Positions 42,695 to 54,959 of a stretch of DNA of 64,000 nt are shown piece after piece; within the stretch, counting starts at the first letter, position 1; every line of letters begins with the position of its first letter. The notes under the pieces are model-generated. The model saw nothing but the letters and a program-made list of their open reading frames with translations. It was not told the origin of the DNA and searched no databases. The position numbers and the translations under genes are program-made. The DNA comes from Tuctoria greenei (lineage: Eukaryota; Streptophyta; Magnoliopsida; Poales; Poaceae), in the NCBI GenBank assembly GCA_036927565.1, contig JAYESD010000011.1:93347178-93411177 (forward strand). The letters are read 5' to 3'.

Positions 42695-43767
42695 TTGCAC
42701 TCTCGTGGCGAAGCTCTGGGCCAATGCCTGGAAAAAAGACCAAGGTAAAACTCAGAAGTAGACTCAGCGGATGGGCAAGTAAAGTTACCTAGCTAACGGA
42801 GGTCGTGGCACCCAGCCGCACTAGGTCCTCAAAGATACTATCACACACCGCCTCAAGCCTCGCCCTCGCACCGATGAGTTGCGAGCCAAGGACGGGGGCA
42901 TCTTTGTGGATGCCCTCCCACTAGGAAAACTCTGTGGCCCCGCTTGGCTCGGATGCACCTTGGCCGCGAAAGGCAGAATTTGAGGATTGTCGGCGCCTGT
43001 GGCGCCTGACGCCTCTCCTTCGGCGAGTGGTAGGGCCGAAGCCCTGGGCCACGATGAAGAGGCGACACCCTCGGCTCCCGCCTCAGAGGGCCTCCATACC
43101 TCTAGGAGGGTCGTCTCCTAAATGGCCTACTCATCAGCAGACTGCCACTCCGACGGACTCACGAGCTCCCTTCACCAGCCGCCGAGATGACACGTCCCCC
43201 GAAACCAACCACCAGGGACGGTGACAGCGAACACAGCTCTGCTGCCATAGAAGTCGCCGCCGAGGATGACGACACTTGCTCTAGCCGAGACGGACATGTG
43301 GTCGAGCTTGGGGGGAACCCGTCCTGATGGACGGGCTGCAGGGCTAGAGCCCCTCACAAGTACCGTCACACCAGGACGATACTCTCTACCACTTAAGGCA
43401 GAATAACGGTGAGAAAAAAGAAACATAGGCAAACAATGGACAGGTCTGAAGAAACCCTAACCTGGAGGAGTGACAAGGATCCGTAAGTTCGCAGCCTCCG
43501 AACGGGCTCCCAGCCCCACCCGTGGGTTGCAGAGAAGGTAAAAGGGTGACCACTGAAGGAGCCGCGACAATGATGGGAGACCCGGAAGGCGACGAATCAT
43601 CTTCCATGCTCATGCTGGCCTTCTTCGCGACGCGATCGTCCCAGTGTCGACCCCCCTCTTCAACCACGACAAAATCAAAGAAGAACTATCGCACGCACGT
43701 CTCCTCACACTCGCTTTTTGTAACCTCCCCGCCGAGCACTATAAAAAGGCCCTGGCACATATGCTAT
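42695..43767 (-). other. GC-rich remnant upstream of the outermost LTR start
   Basis: About 1.07 kb, distinctly more GC- and CpG-rich than its surroundings, adjacent to the LTR start (minus), so it may be the 3' interior of the element owning that LTR. Open frames of up to ~96 codons exist on both strands (for example 42934-43224 plus; 43667-43386 minus), with no recognisable domain. It is cut at 43767 by the e4 LTR. Confidence 0.5.
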
Positions 43768-45289
43768 TGAAAGTGCATCTAGGAATCCCTTGTGGGTTTT
43801 AGATGATTTATGACAAGCAAATGAGATCCTAACCTATTTGTTGAGATGAGCACAGGTTCTAATAGCAAAATAAGCAAAGTGCCAAAAAGAAGGCAGAATG
43901 AGGAGCAAAGTGGAAATGAGCTCAAGGAAGAAGAATAGTAGATCATTGTGTATGGAGTGTGTTAAGGAAACACACTCCAAGAGCTCAATCACAATTAAAC
44001 ACATACATTGCACAACATTATATATGACCGGACTAGTTCGAATGTCATCGGACTAGTACGATATCCTCTCTGCACAAGATCGGACAAGTCCGATATCCAT
44101 CGGACTTGTCCGATATCTCTCTGACTAGAATTGGACTAGTCCTCCCCAGTGCGGACTAGTCCTCAAAACATTTCACAAGTCACACAAAATCGTACAAGTC
44201 CGATCACCACCGGACTAGTCCGATATTCATTCTGATCTAAATCGAACAAGTCCAATATTAGCACGGACTAGTCCGAAAAACTCTCTGACCTAAATCGGAC
44301 AAGTCCTCCAAGTGCGGACTTGTCACCCATAACCACTTAGGGTTTCACTGTCAGGACAAGTCCGATGTCCATCGGACTAGTCCAAAGATTTCCAGAAGCG
44401 AAATCAGACAAGTCCGCTCCTAGCCGGACTAGTCCGATATTTCGGGACACTTAGGGTTTGCTACACACAGCACACCGGACTAGTACGGTGTCCACCACAG
44501 ACTAGTACGATCTTTCTAAACCCTAACAATCACTTTTAGAAACCCCATATAAATAGAGGTCCACGGCCCAACTTGAATGACTCTGGAACCCTAGCGCCGT
44601 CATACCTCCCAAGAGCCTCAAAACACATCTCTCCACGAATTTAAGTGCAACAAAGATCAATCCTTTGAGGATACACTCTAGATCATTGGAGAGAAGAGTT
44701 CAACACTCATTGAGCTCTTGGTTTGATTCTCTAACACACTCTTGTGATTTCATTGTAATCTTTTGAGTTTGTTCTTGGTGGTATTTCATGCTGTAATCTA
44801 GGGGAGCCCTCAACGTGTGAGAAGACCCCTTCGAATTTGCTTATTCACCCCTTTGTGATAAGTGGAAGAGGATTGGCCTTCGTGGCGATCTGACGAGGGT
44901 AGGGTTGGAGAAGACCCGATCCTTTTGTGGACTCCTCAACGTGGACGTAGGTTGCCTCTGTGGGAGCCGAACCACGGGATAAATCCTTGTGTCTTGCTTT
45001 GTGTTCATCGTTCATATTCATCGCAATAATCTAGGGTTTCAATCATTATTGCTTACTTTACATTGAATCATTAAATAAAAGATTGAATTGTGATATATCC
45101 TAGTCCATAATCTTGCAACACTTTATTTAACTGTATATTTCCGCTGCATACATTGAAGAATTAAATTAATCGATATCTCTAGTACACACCGGACTAGTTC
45201 GATATCTCTGGTTTTGAACTGGTTGTTAAGTGTTGCAGGTTCCGACAAATTTCAAAAAGGCCTATTCACCCCCCTCTAGGCCACATTCA
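43768..45289 (+). repeat. e4 5' LTR
   Basis: TGAAAGTGCATC at 43768 to CCACATTCA at 45289. Palindrome cluster about 44026-44520, TATA box 44548-44556, two further words near 45190-45205. It shows the family arrangement on the plus strand. Confidence 0.9.
44026..44520 (+). repeat. Palindrome cluster in e4 LTR U3
   Basis: About 20 words; ACAAGT forms predominate in element sense, with several TAGT(A/T)CG changes. The cluster ends 28 bp before the TATA box. Confidence 0.88.
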
Positions 45290-45291
45290 AT

Positions 45292-45303
45292 TGGTATCAA
45301 AGC
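45292..45303 (+). other. Primer-binding site of e4
   Basis: TGGTATCAAAGC, one mismatch from the tRNA-Met complement, two bases after the LTR. Confidence 0.82.
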
Positions 45304-45342
45304 AGGTTCTTCAAGAAAGAGTCTAATCGCTCGAAGAAGATC

Positions 45343-47745
45343 ATGTCGGACATGAAGGACATCCACAAGAGCAACAACCAAGAAGAGGTTGATGATGACA
45401 AGAACCTAAAGGTGGAGAAGATCCTCGAAGCCATTCAAGACTTCGAGGACGACGATGAGGAGACGCTGGAACTAAAGGCGCTCCTAAGAAAGAAGACACT
45501 TTCCAAAGGGAAAGTGAAGATTGAAGAAAATAAGAAGGGGAGTAGTCACACCGACTACTCCCGATATTCTTTTAACTATGATCGTCTCAATTCCAATAAT
45601 AATCATTATTTGTCTATCCCACTTGGAAAAGCCCCTTATTTTTATGGAAGTGATTACTCAATGTGGAGGCAAAATATGAAAATGCATCTAATTTCCCTCA
45701 ATCCAAGTTTATGGCATATTGTGTGCACAGGGATAGATATCCCGGACGATGGTGAAGAGCTCACACCAAGCCAAGAGCAGGCTATTTATCAAAATGCTCA
45801 AGCCGCGGCAGTAATTACCTCTTCGCTAAGTCGGGACGAGTTCACCAAGGTGGATGGACTCGAGATTGCTAAGGAGATATGGGACACGCTGCAAACTGCA
45901 CATGAAGGTGACCAACATGTGCGCGAAGCAAAGATCGAAATGATCGAAGGCGAACTAGGAAGATTCGCAATCGAATAAGACGAGTCACCTCAAGATATGT
46001 ACAACCAATTAAAGACACTCGTCAACAAGGTTCGATCTTATGGAAGCAAGAAGTGGAATGACCACAAGGTGGTGAAGCTCATCCTTAGAGCGTTCATGCC
46101 TCGCAACGTCACCTTATGCTCAAAAATTATGGAAAGCCCCAGATACAAGAAAATGACTCCGGATGAATTACTTGGAAAAATCATCAATTTCGAGATGATG
46201 GAAGAACAAGCAAAGCATGTCATGGAAATTGCCGACCTCACCTCAGCAAAGAAGAAAGGGGTTGCTTTGAAGTCAACCCTCAAGACCCTATCTAAAGAAG
46301 CTCAGCTAGAAGAAGACAATGATGATGAGAGTAGTGAATTAGATGAAGAAGACATGATATTGTTCATGAATAAATTCAAGAGAATAATGAAGAAGAGACA
46401 AGGTACTAAATCAAGCGAAGGAAAGTACAAGGATAGAACAACGCCAATGTTGAGGCGGGCATGCTATAATTGTGGTGAGTATAGCCACTTTATAGTTGAT
46501 TGCTCATATGAAGAGAACAAGAAAAAGACCAAAGAAGCCAAGCCTCAACCCAAGAAATTCTTCAAGAAGAAGAAACAAGCCGAACAAGCTCGCATAGGGA
46601 AAGAGTGGGACTCAAATGATGAGTCCTCATCATCCGAAGAAGAAGAGATGGCTAGCATAGCCATCGAGAAGACATCCAAGAAGTCTACTCTCTTCCCTAA
46701 ATTCAGCGCATGGAAGGGAGATGGCACTTGCCTTATGGCAAAGGAAGGTAAACGCAAGGTAACCATTAAACCCCCTTCCGTGCATTCCTATTCTAGTGAT
46801 GATGAAATCAATAGTGATAATGAGGATATGCTTGTTGGACTAGATAAGAAAACTGCCACAAAAATGAAATTTTTACATGATCAACTTGTTGAGAAGGAGA
46901 GGTTGATACATCGTCAGGAGGACATGATCATCTCCCAAAAGGAGGAACATTTCGAACTTGACAAGCTTCTAGAACTTGAAAAGGAACGAAGCAATTCACT
47001 ATAGCTTGAGTTAGCCTCAAGCAAGGAAACTTGCTTGGAGTAACCGACTCAAATGCTGCAATCAAGAACCAACTTGCTGGCCTGATCAAGGTTAACAAGA
47101 TCCTTGAAGTGCAAGTTGAGTCACTCAAGCAAGGTGAACCTTCATCCTCTTCAAGTTCACCTTCTCAACCAACTAAAACTGAGGTTGCTTATACTTGCAC
47201 ATGTAATAAACTTGACACCAGTTTGAAAGACAAGACAACCTCTACAAAAGATAAGCATCCTGCCCAAAGTGGCATATTTGACAAGGAGAAGATCAAATAT
47301 GCACGTAGTGCATACTTGGTCACAAGACCTCCAAATGTCAAGTATGGCATTGGTTACTCTTATGGTGAAAAGCAACATGCTAGAAGCCATAAGAATAACA
47401 AGGAGAGGATTACCTTTGTAAAGGGAACACCCTCTCAAAATGGAAAGTCAAAGATTAAAACATTAATCACACATGAACACCGGACTAGTCCGATCGGTGT
47501 CCGGACAAGTCCGGTCCTCTGAACAAGTCTGGCCTCCCAGACTAGTCTTGTACATAAACAACAACAGTTATTGTTTAGAACTTTCAATGCCTCGTATGTC
47601 TTAATGAGAAATAATTTTGGCAAAGTTTATGCTCACTGTGTTGGGCCACGCCATGAGAACACCAAGTCTTATTTGTGGGTGCCCAAAAGTCTTGCAAATA
47701 ACCTCCAAGGACCCAAGCAAGCTTGTGTACCTAAAAACAAAGAAT
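45343..47745 (+). pseudogene. gag: e4 gag, with stops and a shift
   Basis: It starts MSDMKDIHKSNNQEE. Stops: TAA at about 45976 (after GRFAIE), TAG at about 47002 (after SNSL); a frame change follows near 47030, and a TGA at 47520 lies in the RTSP repeats. It has the copia gag region, CYNCGEYSHFIVDC and the coiled coil, ending with the conserved VPKNKE-type tail at about 47745. Confidence 0.87.
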
Positions 47746-48280
47746 AATTTGTTTTTGCAGGCTTATTCCTCCGGTGGATCTAAATGGGTGTTAGACAGTG
47801 GCTGCACCAACCATATGACCAGAGAAAGAAGAATGTTTGTAGAATATGAAGAGAATGAGGATCAAAATGAAGGCATCTATTTTGGAGATAATAGTCAAGG
47901 GAAGGTGCTCGGTACCGGTAAAATTGCCATATCATCTAAACACACACTTTCTCATGTATTACATGTTGAATCCTTAGATTATAACCTGCTGTCCGTATCT
48001 CAATTATGTGACAAAGGTTATAATTGCTTGTTCACTAATGAGGGTGTGACTGTTTCTAGGAGGAGTGATGGTTCCATTGCATTCAAGGGTATGTTATAGG
48101 GAAAGCTCTATCTTGTTGACTTCAACAAGGATAAAGCTGAACTTGACACATGCTTGATTGCAAAAACCAACATGGGTTGGCTGTGGCATAGACAGCTAGC
48201 GCATGTTGGTATGAGGAACCTTCAAAAACTCCTCAAGGACGATCACATCTGAGGTTTAAAGTATGTCATGTTTGAGGAGT
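47617..48280 (+). pseudogene. pol: e4 pol: protease and integrase start, truncated
   Basis: WVLDSGCTNHMT, HVLHVESLDYNLLSVSQLCDKGY, then a TAG at 48097, then LWHRQLAHVGMRNLQKLL and a TGA at about 48250 shared with e1. Homology ends near 48280. As in e1 and e3, pol is in a different frame from gag. Confidence 0.85.
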
Positions 48281-48743
48281 AAAAGGGGTTCAGTAGAAAA
48301 AGGAGTGATCATCGGAGGTGGGAGGAGGGACAAGGTAAGAGAAACAACCACCGATCCTCAAGAAAGAACAACGAAACACTAGAACCGGACATAGGGCATT
48401 CTACTCGAACTACTATAATATCTTCATCTCCTTTGCTAGGCCACCTCGAGGACAAATGTTCGGTGCAATCGGTACTAGATGGCAATCCGAACATCAACAG
48501 ACGACCATCCCCTATCGTCGTAAATAAGGTGGCCCAGCCCACCACGCGGCACAAACCCTTTTTTAGGTTGGCTACGAGCCACTGTCGTAAACAAGCTAAC
48601 TGACGATAGTTGCCATCATAAATTAGCTTATTTACAAATAACCATCGTAATTAAACAAAAACATCATAAATAAGTTAATTACAATTTTTTAGACTTAATT
48701 ACGATGGTTTTGGCCGTCGTAAGTTAGTTGCATTCCTGTAGTG
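48281..48743 (+). mobile_element. CACTA-type transposon end (first)
   Basis: The stretch ends CCTGTAGTG at 48743, i.e. CACTACAGG on the minus strand. Subterminal short repeats such as TCGTAA(A/G)TTA and ATCGTAATTA are present in both orientations (about 48590-48730), as in CACTA ends. No transposase sequence and no partner end is visible, so it is a fragment. The left boundary is only where e4 homology stops. Confidence 0.5.
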
Positions 48744-48944
48744 ATAATGCATTGTCAAAGGTGGTTGGTGGTAAAGAATCGCATGTGATGATGCATTTTC
48801 ACAGGCAGTCAGTGGTAAAGAACTGCCTGTGATAATGCATTTTTATAGGTGATTTTTGCTGTCGCCTATGATAATCGATCATTTTCACAAGCGGTTTTCA
48901 AAACCGCATGTGATAATATGTCTAGAGCCGCTTTTTCTGGTAGT
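48744..48944 (+). mobile_element. CACTA-type transposon end (second)
   Basis: It ends TTTTTCTGGTAGTG at 48944; inverted this is CACTACCAGAAAAA, a common form of CACTA terminus. Subterminal copies of a CACATGCGGTT/TCACAGGCGGT-like word recur about every 50 bp. Confidence 0.55.
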
Positions 48945-49370
48945 GAAATAGTTGTTGTATGTGTAGCAGTTTTTGTTTCATTGTCTCAAATGTCTCGTGT
49001 TTAAACGTGTGTTTGTCATAATCTATGTATGTGTATGTTTGATACGGGAAGTGCTGGACTGGTTTTGATGATTCAGTTTACATGCTTGCTGATAGATCCG
49101 CCGGTCTTAAGTTGTAGTCTTAATTGTCAGAATATTCTTCGCTGCACATACTTCTTCCATCTCTTAACATTTGCCGATTGTTAGTTCATATGATATATAC
49201 AATTTGTTGAAAGATGTGCGGCATCTCCCCCATGCAACTACACTAAGCATCATTTGTCTTATTAGATATTGATCGTCTTGTGAGCGTGTGAAGAGAGAAT
49301 AATTCTATGGAATGCACCAGGGGAGGAGAGATGAAAAATAATTATGTATGCCCCTAAAGCCCCGTCCATG
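48945..49370 (+). other. Unassigned spacer
   Basis: About 425 bp of AT-rich sequence without LTR, ORF or transposon motif that I recognise. It may be the oldest sequence in the window. Confidence 0.4.
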
Positions 49371-52197
49371 TGACACACGGGTCCGAAAATGAACCAAGTG
49401 AACGCATATGTGTGCCCAGGACTTTCAACACACATACACGAGTGCGTTCACAAAAGGATATACAGAAAATTACCACATCACAAGATTAATTAAGCACTTT
49501 TATTACAGAATTCATAATATCCTTGAATACAAGCTCTAGTGAACATTAATGACAAGTTTCAACTAATGCAGCAGAAATAAACTAAACTAAGCAAACTAAG
49601 GAGCTAAGCAGCATAAGCAAAAAGAGTATAGTGCAGCTCCAATCAACACCACAGGCAAAGCTGACGACAGACACGACCTAGAACTCCGCATTATCATCGA
49701 TATACTCCCAATCCTGACCTGCAACTATTGGTGGGGGAATTGCAAGGGTGAGTACATGTCGCACTCAGCAAGTGTGGAAAGTATGGCATGTAGCTTATTC
49801 AAATAATGAATATAATAATGGCTAAGTGCTGAAAAGTATATTAAAACATTTGAAAAAACAATATATTATATGTATGTGAAGTAAACCCATCATAAAACAT
49901 GTAGTTATCATAGTACCAATCCATGATTCATTACCATCATCCATATTCCAGATTTCACCTTTTCCTATAACCATATCCATTTCCATAAACCATAATGCCA
50001 TAACCAACCATAACCACATTACCAACCATAAAAAAAAACCAAAACCCCTCTAATCATGGAAGTTGTCAAGATTGCTCATAACCGGGAGCACGGCTATCAT
50101 GATAGTTTTAATACTCTGCAGAGTTTGTACCACTTTACCCACAAGTTCGTGATTTCGTCACCCGTCGGCAACTAAAGAAAAACCTCCATTACGCCAAAAC
50201 ACTACCATAGGTGTATGACCAAGAGATCACAAAATATCCTTTACAAAGGGACTACTAGCATGTATGGACCCACTGAGGTTTCACCGGTGGCGATGTCTCC
50301 AACTGAGCACATCTTCAACCAAGGGCCCCCTCTTATGCCATTCGAATCCCAGGGAGTCCTGCCAACCATATCCAAACCCAATCCGACTCCCCTACCCCAG
50401 TGCACCAAATGATCCGTGCAATACTAGCAATGCCCCAATTAATCAGCTACGCGACACCCATACTTGGCCTCGTGGTGGCAATGTTGTTCTGGCTTATCCT
50501 CGCACGCCCGGTCCTTAGATCTAAAGCAAGCAATCACCATAACATCCAACCCATCCACGTAACATGCTTGCTTAGATCACCCATTATCATATCATATTAA
50601 CCAGTTGATATTAACCATAATCTCATTAATGCATAGGTAAGTGGTATAGTTGTTCTCCCACCCCGAGTAATTAAGCAAAGCAAAAAGGTAAAAAGCCCTT
50701 CCCGACTCTCTACCATGAATTCCAGGTGACAAGGGTGGTTAAACAAAGCTACTAAACTTCCTATCATAGGATTCCCATCAAAATTGACACAAGCATACAG
50801 TTTTGAAAACAAAACATTTACTGTCGAAAATAGGATCAATATGTTCAAGGAAACTTGCCTTGCTCTTGGGCTTGATTAGGATCAAAGACATCAAATTCCT
50901 GGTGTTGGAGATCCTCCGCAGCACTCTCTAGCGCAAATTCGTCTAATCCGCACAACGATTATACAAGACAAGAAACACAATCAATAAGTGCACATATATT
51001 ACTCACTATGTCATGACATGCATGATTAATGCAAATGCGAAGTAAAACTTGTTAATAAGTTGTTAATGCTGTTTGCTAACTAGTTCTAATAGTTTTTGAT
51101 AAGTTTGAACAGGTTTGGAATTAATTAAAACCAATTTAGATTTAATTCAACAGGAAATAGATCGCAAAATCGGACAAGTCCGCTGTAGGGCCGGACTAGT
51201 CCGCACTTTGCAAGAACAATGGATTAGGGTTTTCTAGATCGACGTGAATTTGGAGGAACAGGGTTGAATTCATGTGAGAAAGAGGAAGTAGAAGGTGTAC
51301 CAGGTGTTTAGAACTCCAATAGATCAAGGGTTTTGGAGGCAACACTTGGATCTTGACGATCTAGGGTTGATGAAGAACTTGAAGGTGGATTGGTGATGAA
51401 GAACGGAAACTTGATGGAGATCTTGGTTCTCTTTCATTTCCTCCTCTTCTTTTTCTTGCTTGGGATCTCCTTCTCTCTCCTTGGTGGAGGCTCTCCACGA
51501 ACTAGGGTTTGGTGGACTTCAATTGAGGCAAAAGGATGTAAAGTAAAGGGGTGGGGTTGTTTATATAAGGGTGGAGGATAGAGTTTCAATGAATTCGAGT
51601 TTGGGGAGGCTTGAGGCCGGTTTGGGGTCCAGCCCGGGCTCCAAAGGAGTTAGACACGATGTCCTTAGGCCCACATAAGATAGAACCCAAAAACAAATCA
51701 TGGAACAAAAGATCAATCTCGGAATCGTGATTTACTGGACAAGTCCGAAAAGGGCCGGACTTGTCCGATGTTAGATAGAGGCGAAAACGAACAAGTCCGA
51801 ACTTGATCAGAGGAAAATCACACAAGTCTGGCCAAAACCGGACAAGTCCGATTTTAGTCAGAAGTAAAACGGACAAGTCCGCTGGAATACCGGACAAGTC
51901 CAGGGACTTAGCAAAATTTTGAGAAATTGGAATACCGGACTAGACCGCAACGGACAAGACAAGTCCAAAAGTGTCCAGAGGCAAAAACTGGAACAGTCCA
52001 CACGAAAATGGACATGTCCGATGGAGGTCGGAGAGAAATCGGACTAGTCCGCACAAAAAATGGATCCGCACTTCCCAGAATTCTTAAGTGCGGTTTTACT
52101 CCTAATTCATTTTAAACTTGTTCCTTATTACGTGGATTAATGTTAAACATGTTATGAACTTATGCAATGCATGATGCATGAAAATGAGGTTGTTACA
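49371..52197 (-). repeat. e5 3' LTR
   Basis: In element sense TGTAACAACC at 52197 to CGTGTGTCA at 49371. TATA box TTATATAAA at 51568-51560, palindrome cluster about 51734-52075. It is diverged from the e2 LTRs by eye. Confidence 0.9.
51734..52075 (-). repeat. Palindrome cluster in e5 3' LTR U3
   Basis: About a dozen words, mostly ACAAGT forms on the plus strand, several altered (GAACAAG, TGGACATG). Same position relative to TATA as in e2. Confidence 0.85.
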
Positions 52198-52728
52198 AAC
52201 CTACCCCCCTTAAATAAATCTCGCCCTCGAGATTCGACGCGAAAGAGAAGAGATAGGGAAATTCCTTCTTGAGATCATCCTCCGACCCCAAAGTTGCTTC
52301 TGATTCTGTATGATGCTTCCATTGGACTTTGCACCATTGAATAACCTTGTTTCTTGTGACCCTCTCCTTGGTTTCCAAGATTTTGACCGATTGCTCAACA
52401 TAAGTCAAATCTGCCTCTAATTCCAATTCTTCCATACTTGTTCTTACGGTACCCTTAAACACTTCTTGAGCTGAGAAACATGAAACACATCATGAACATC
52501 CAATAAGTGAGCTGGCATCTCCAACATATATGCTACTTCTCCTCTTTTGTCCAAAATCTTGAATGGCCCAATGTATCGAGGTGCTAGCTTGCCTCTTGTG
52601 TTAAACCTCTTATGACCTCTCATTGGTGACACTTTGAGGTAGATAAAATCTCCCACTTCAAAGGCTAATTTCCTTCTTCTATTGTCCGCATAGCCTTTTT
52701 GCCTTGATTGAGCAGCCTTCAAGTTCAT
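52193..52728 (-). pseudogene. pol: e5 pol: integrase C-terminus and chromodomain-like segment
   Basis: 52728-52444 has GPFKILDKRGEVAYMLEM and DVHDVFHVSQLKKCLRVP; 52462-52193 has VIQWCKVQWKHHTESEATLGSEDDL. The frame shifts near 52450. As in e2 it ends GVGL with the stop formed by LTR bases. Confidence 0.86.
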
Positions 52729-52857
52729 GAATAATCTGGACTTGTTTTTCAGCTTCTAGCAACACATCTGGACCAAATACTTGAGTTTCTCCTATATCAT
52801 TCTAGAACAAGGGTGTCCTACACTTCCTTATTTAAAGTGATTCATGTGGTGACATCT

Positions 52858-53523
52858 TCAAACTTGCTTGGTATTGTTGTATGAAAACTCTTCATATGGC
52901 AAGCTCTTGTCCCAACTCTTCCCATGCCTCAAAGCACAAGCTCTTAGCACATCCTCTAAAATCTGATTGGTCCTCTCAGTCTGTCCGTCCGTTTGAGGGT
53001 GATATGCTGAGGTGAAATTCAATCTTGTTCCTAATGATTCATGCAATTTTTGCCAAAACCTGGAGGTAAATTGAAAACCTCTATCCGACATTATCCTCTT
53101 TGGAACTCCATGCAAAAATACTATATGCTGCATATATAGGTCTGCTAGTTGTATTGCAGTATACTTGGTCTTGATAGTGATGAAGTGAGCTGACTTGGTC
53201 AAACGATCCACAATTACCCATATTGAGTCATAACCGGACTGGGTACGCGGTAACCCAACTATAAATTCCATACCAATTTCTTCCCACTTCCATTCTAGAA
53301 TCTTCAATGGCTGCAATAATCTAGCTGGTCTTTGATGTTTCGCCTTCACTCGTTGGCACACATCACACAACGCTACATATTCAACTATGTCCTTTTTCAT
53401 GCTAGCCCACCAATAACAAGTCTTCAATTTCTTGTACATCTTTGTACAACCGGGGTGAATTGAGTAAGGTGAGTTATGTGCCCCCTTCAATATTGTCTCC
53501 TGAATATGGTTCACATTAGACAC
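52858..53523 (-). pseudogene. pol: e5 pol: integrase finger and core, first acid changed
   Basis: 221 codons: HPGCTKMYKKLKTCYWWASM, CDVCQRVKAKH, then GMEFIVGLPRT where e2 has GIDFIVGLPRT, so the first catalytic Asp is Glu. Asp in RIMSDRGFQF and Glu in TDGQTERTNQ remain. It ends at PYEEFSYNN with a stop; 52729-52857 is degraded. Confidence 0.87.
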
Positions 53524-53640
53524 GATGATCCTTTTTCCCAGCCATAAAGTGCCATGGTCATCCTCATCAAATCTGAATTTTGTCCCATCTTGGGTCCTTT
53601 CCTTTATCTCCTAAATTTCCTCACCCTTTGTTTGACCTTC

Positions 53641-54363
53641 TCAAATTTCTTGCTCCAAGGTCAGATTTAACTCCATTATATCCATCTCATTCACAAATCT
53701 AAGATTCAACCGTTCAAACTCCTTACATAACCCGGATGGCAATTCCCAAACCTTGAGTTCTTGACTTACTCCTTTCCGGCTGAAGGCATCGGCCACGACA
53801 TTAGCCTTTCCTGGATGATAGTTGATTCCCAAATCGAAATCCTTGATGAGCTCCAACCATCTTCATTGCCTTAAATTTAGGTCCATTTGTGTGAATATGT
53901 ACTTGAGACTCTTGTGATCCGTATAAATTTCACACATATGTCGAAGGATAAAATGTCTCCAAATCTTCAATGCATGTACCACGGCTGCAAGTTCCAAATC
54001 ATGCATTGGGTAATTCTGCTCATGTTTCTTCAATTGTCTCGATGCATATGCATCCACTTGACCTTCTTGCATGAGCACGCATCCAAGTCCTTGTCTCGAT
54101 GCATCACAATAGATATCAAAACTGTTGCTCGCATCCGGCAATACCAAAACTGGGGCTGTTGTTAACCTTTTCTTCAACTCCTCAAAACTTTCTTGACAAG
54201 CTTGAGTCCATTGAAAAGATTTCCCCTTCATCAATAATTTCATCATTGGCTTGGCTATCTTGGAGAAATCCTTGATGAACCTACGGTAATATCCAGCCAT
54301 TCCAAGAAAACTCCTTATTTCCTTTACATTTTGCGGTGGCTTCCATTCCAACATGTCTCTCAC
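53641..54363 (-). pseudogene. pol: e5 pol: RT end and RNase H
   Basis: 54363-53863 has SFLGMAGYYRRFIKDFSKIAKPM, FDIYCDASRQGLGCVLM, DLELAAVVHALKIWRH and YTDHKSLKYIF. A TGA (CGA in e2) separates 53856-53641, with NVVADAFSRKG. 53524-53640 is interrupted by more stops. Confidence 0.87.
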
Positions 54364-54378
54364 TTTTCCTGGGTCAAT

Positions 54379-54959
54379 CTATACTCCCCCTCCCGAGATG
54401 ATATGACCCAAAAATGACACCTCCCTCAACCAAAACTGGCACTTGCTGAATTTGGCATATAATTGATGCTCCCTCAATTTATGCAACGTAAGCCTCAAGT
54501 GTTCCTCATGCTCCTTCTCATCCTTAGAGTAGATCATAATGTCATCAATGAACACCAGAAAAAACTTATCCAAGTACTCCATGAAGACCTTATTCATGAG
54601 GTACATAAAGTAGGCAGGTGCATTGGTCAACCCAAAGGACATCATAGTGTACTCATAGGATCCATACCGTGTCTGAAAGCTGTCTTGGGTATGTCCGATG
54701 GTCTAATCTTCATTTGGAAGTATCCCGACCTCAAATCAATCTTGGAAAAGACACAAGCACCCTTCATCTGATCATACAAGTCATCTATGTGTGGCAAGGT
54801 GTACTTGTTCTTGATGGTCACCTCATTGAGAGCTCGGTAATCTACACACATCCTTTGTGATTCATCCTTTGTGATTCCTCCATCTTATCCACGAAAAGAA
54901 CAGGCGCTCCCCAAGGTGAAGAGCTTGGGTGAATAAAACCCTTCTCTAGCTGCTCTTTG
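54379..54959 (-). pseudogene. pol: e5 pol: RT finger and palm, cut by e6
   Basis: 54851-54642 has MCVDYRALNEVTIKNKYTL and FSKIDLRSGYFQMKIRP; after a shift 54645-54379 has MSFGLTNAPAYFMYLMN and VFIDDIMIYSKDE. Upstream to 54959 is the LFVDK-like finger, with a small duplication near 54860-54880 (TTTGTGATTC twice). Confidence 0.86.

Larger units (their letters stand above)
43768..48280 (+). mobile_element. e4: 3'-truncated Sirevirus, plus strand
   Basis: Same family as e1 and e3 but in the other orientation: 5' LTR 43768-45289, PBS, gag, protease and the start of integrase. Homology to e1 stops near 48278-48285, about where integrase CxxC begins; RT, RNase H, third ORF and 3' LTR are absent. 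GCTAT (43763-43767) would be the left TSD. Confidence 0.88.
49371..54959 (-). mobile_element. e5: second copy of the Ty3-gypsy family (3' part)
   Basis: Same family as e2: 3' LTR 49371-52197 (2827 bp), PPT, then pol backwards to the RT finger region at 54959, where e6 interrupts it. gag and the 5' LTR are outside the window. CCATG (49366-49370) could be the TSD, but the partner is not seen. Stops and shifts are frequent. Confidence 0.9.

Noticed and set aside
42934..43224. Host exon in the GC-rich island
   Set aside because: GC-rich and open, but with no recognised domain, no splice context, and a position next to an LTR start; left unassigned.
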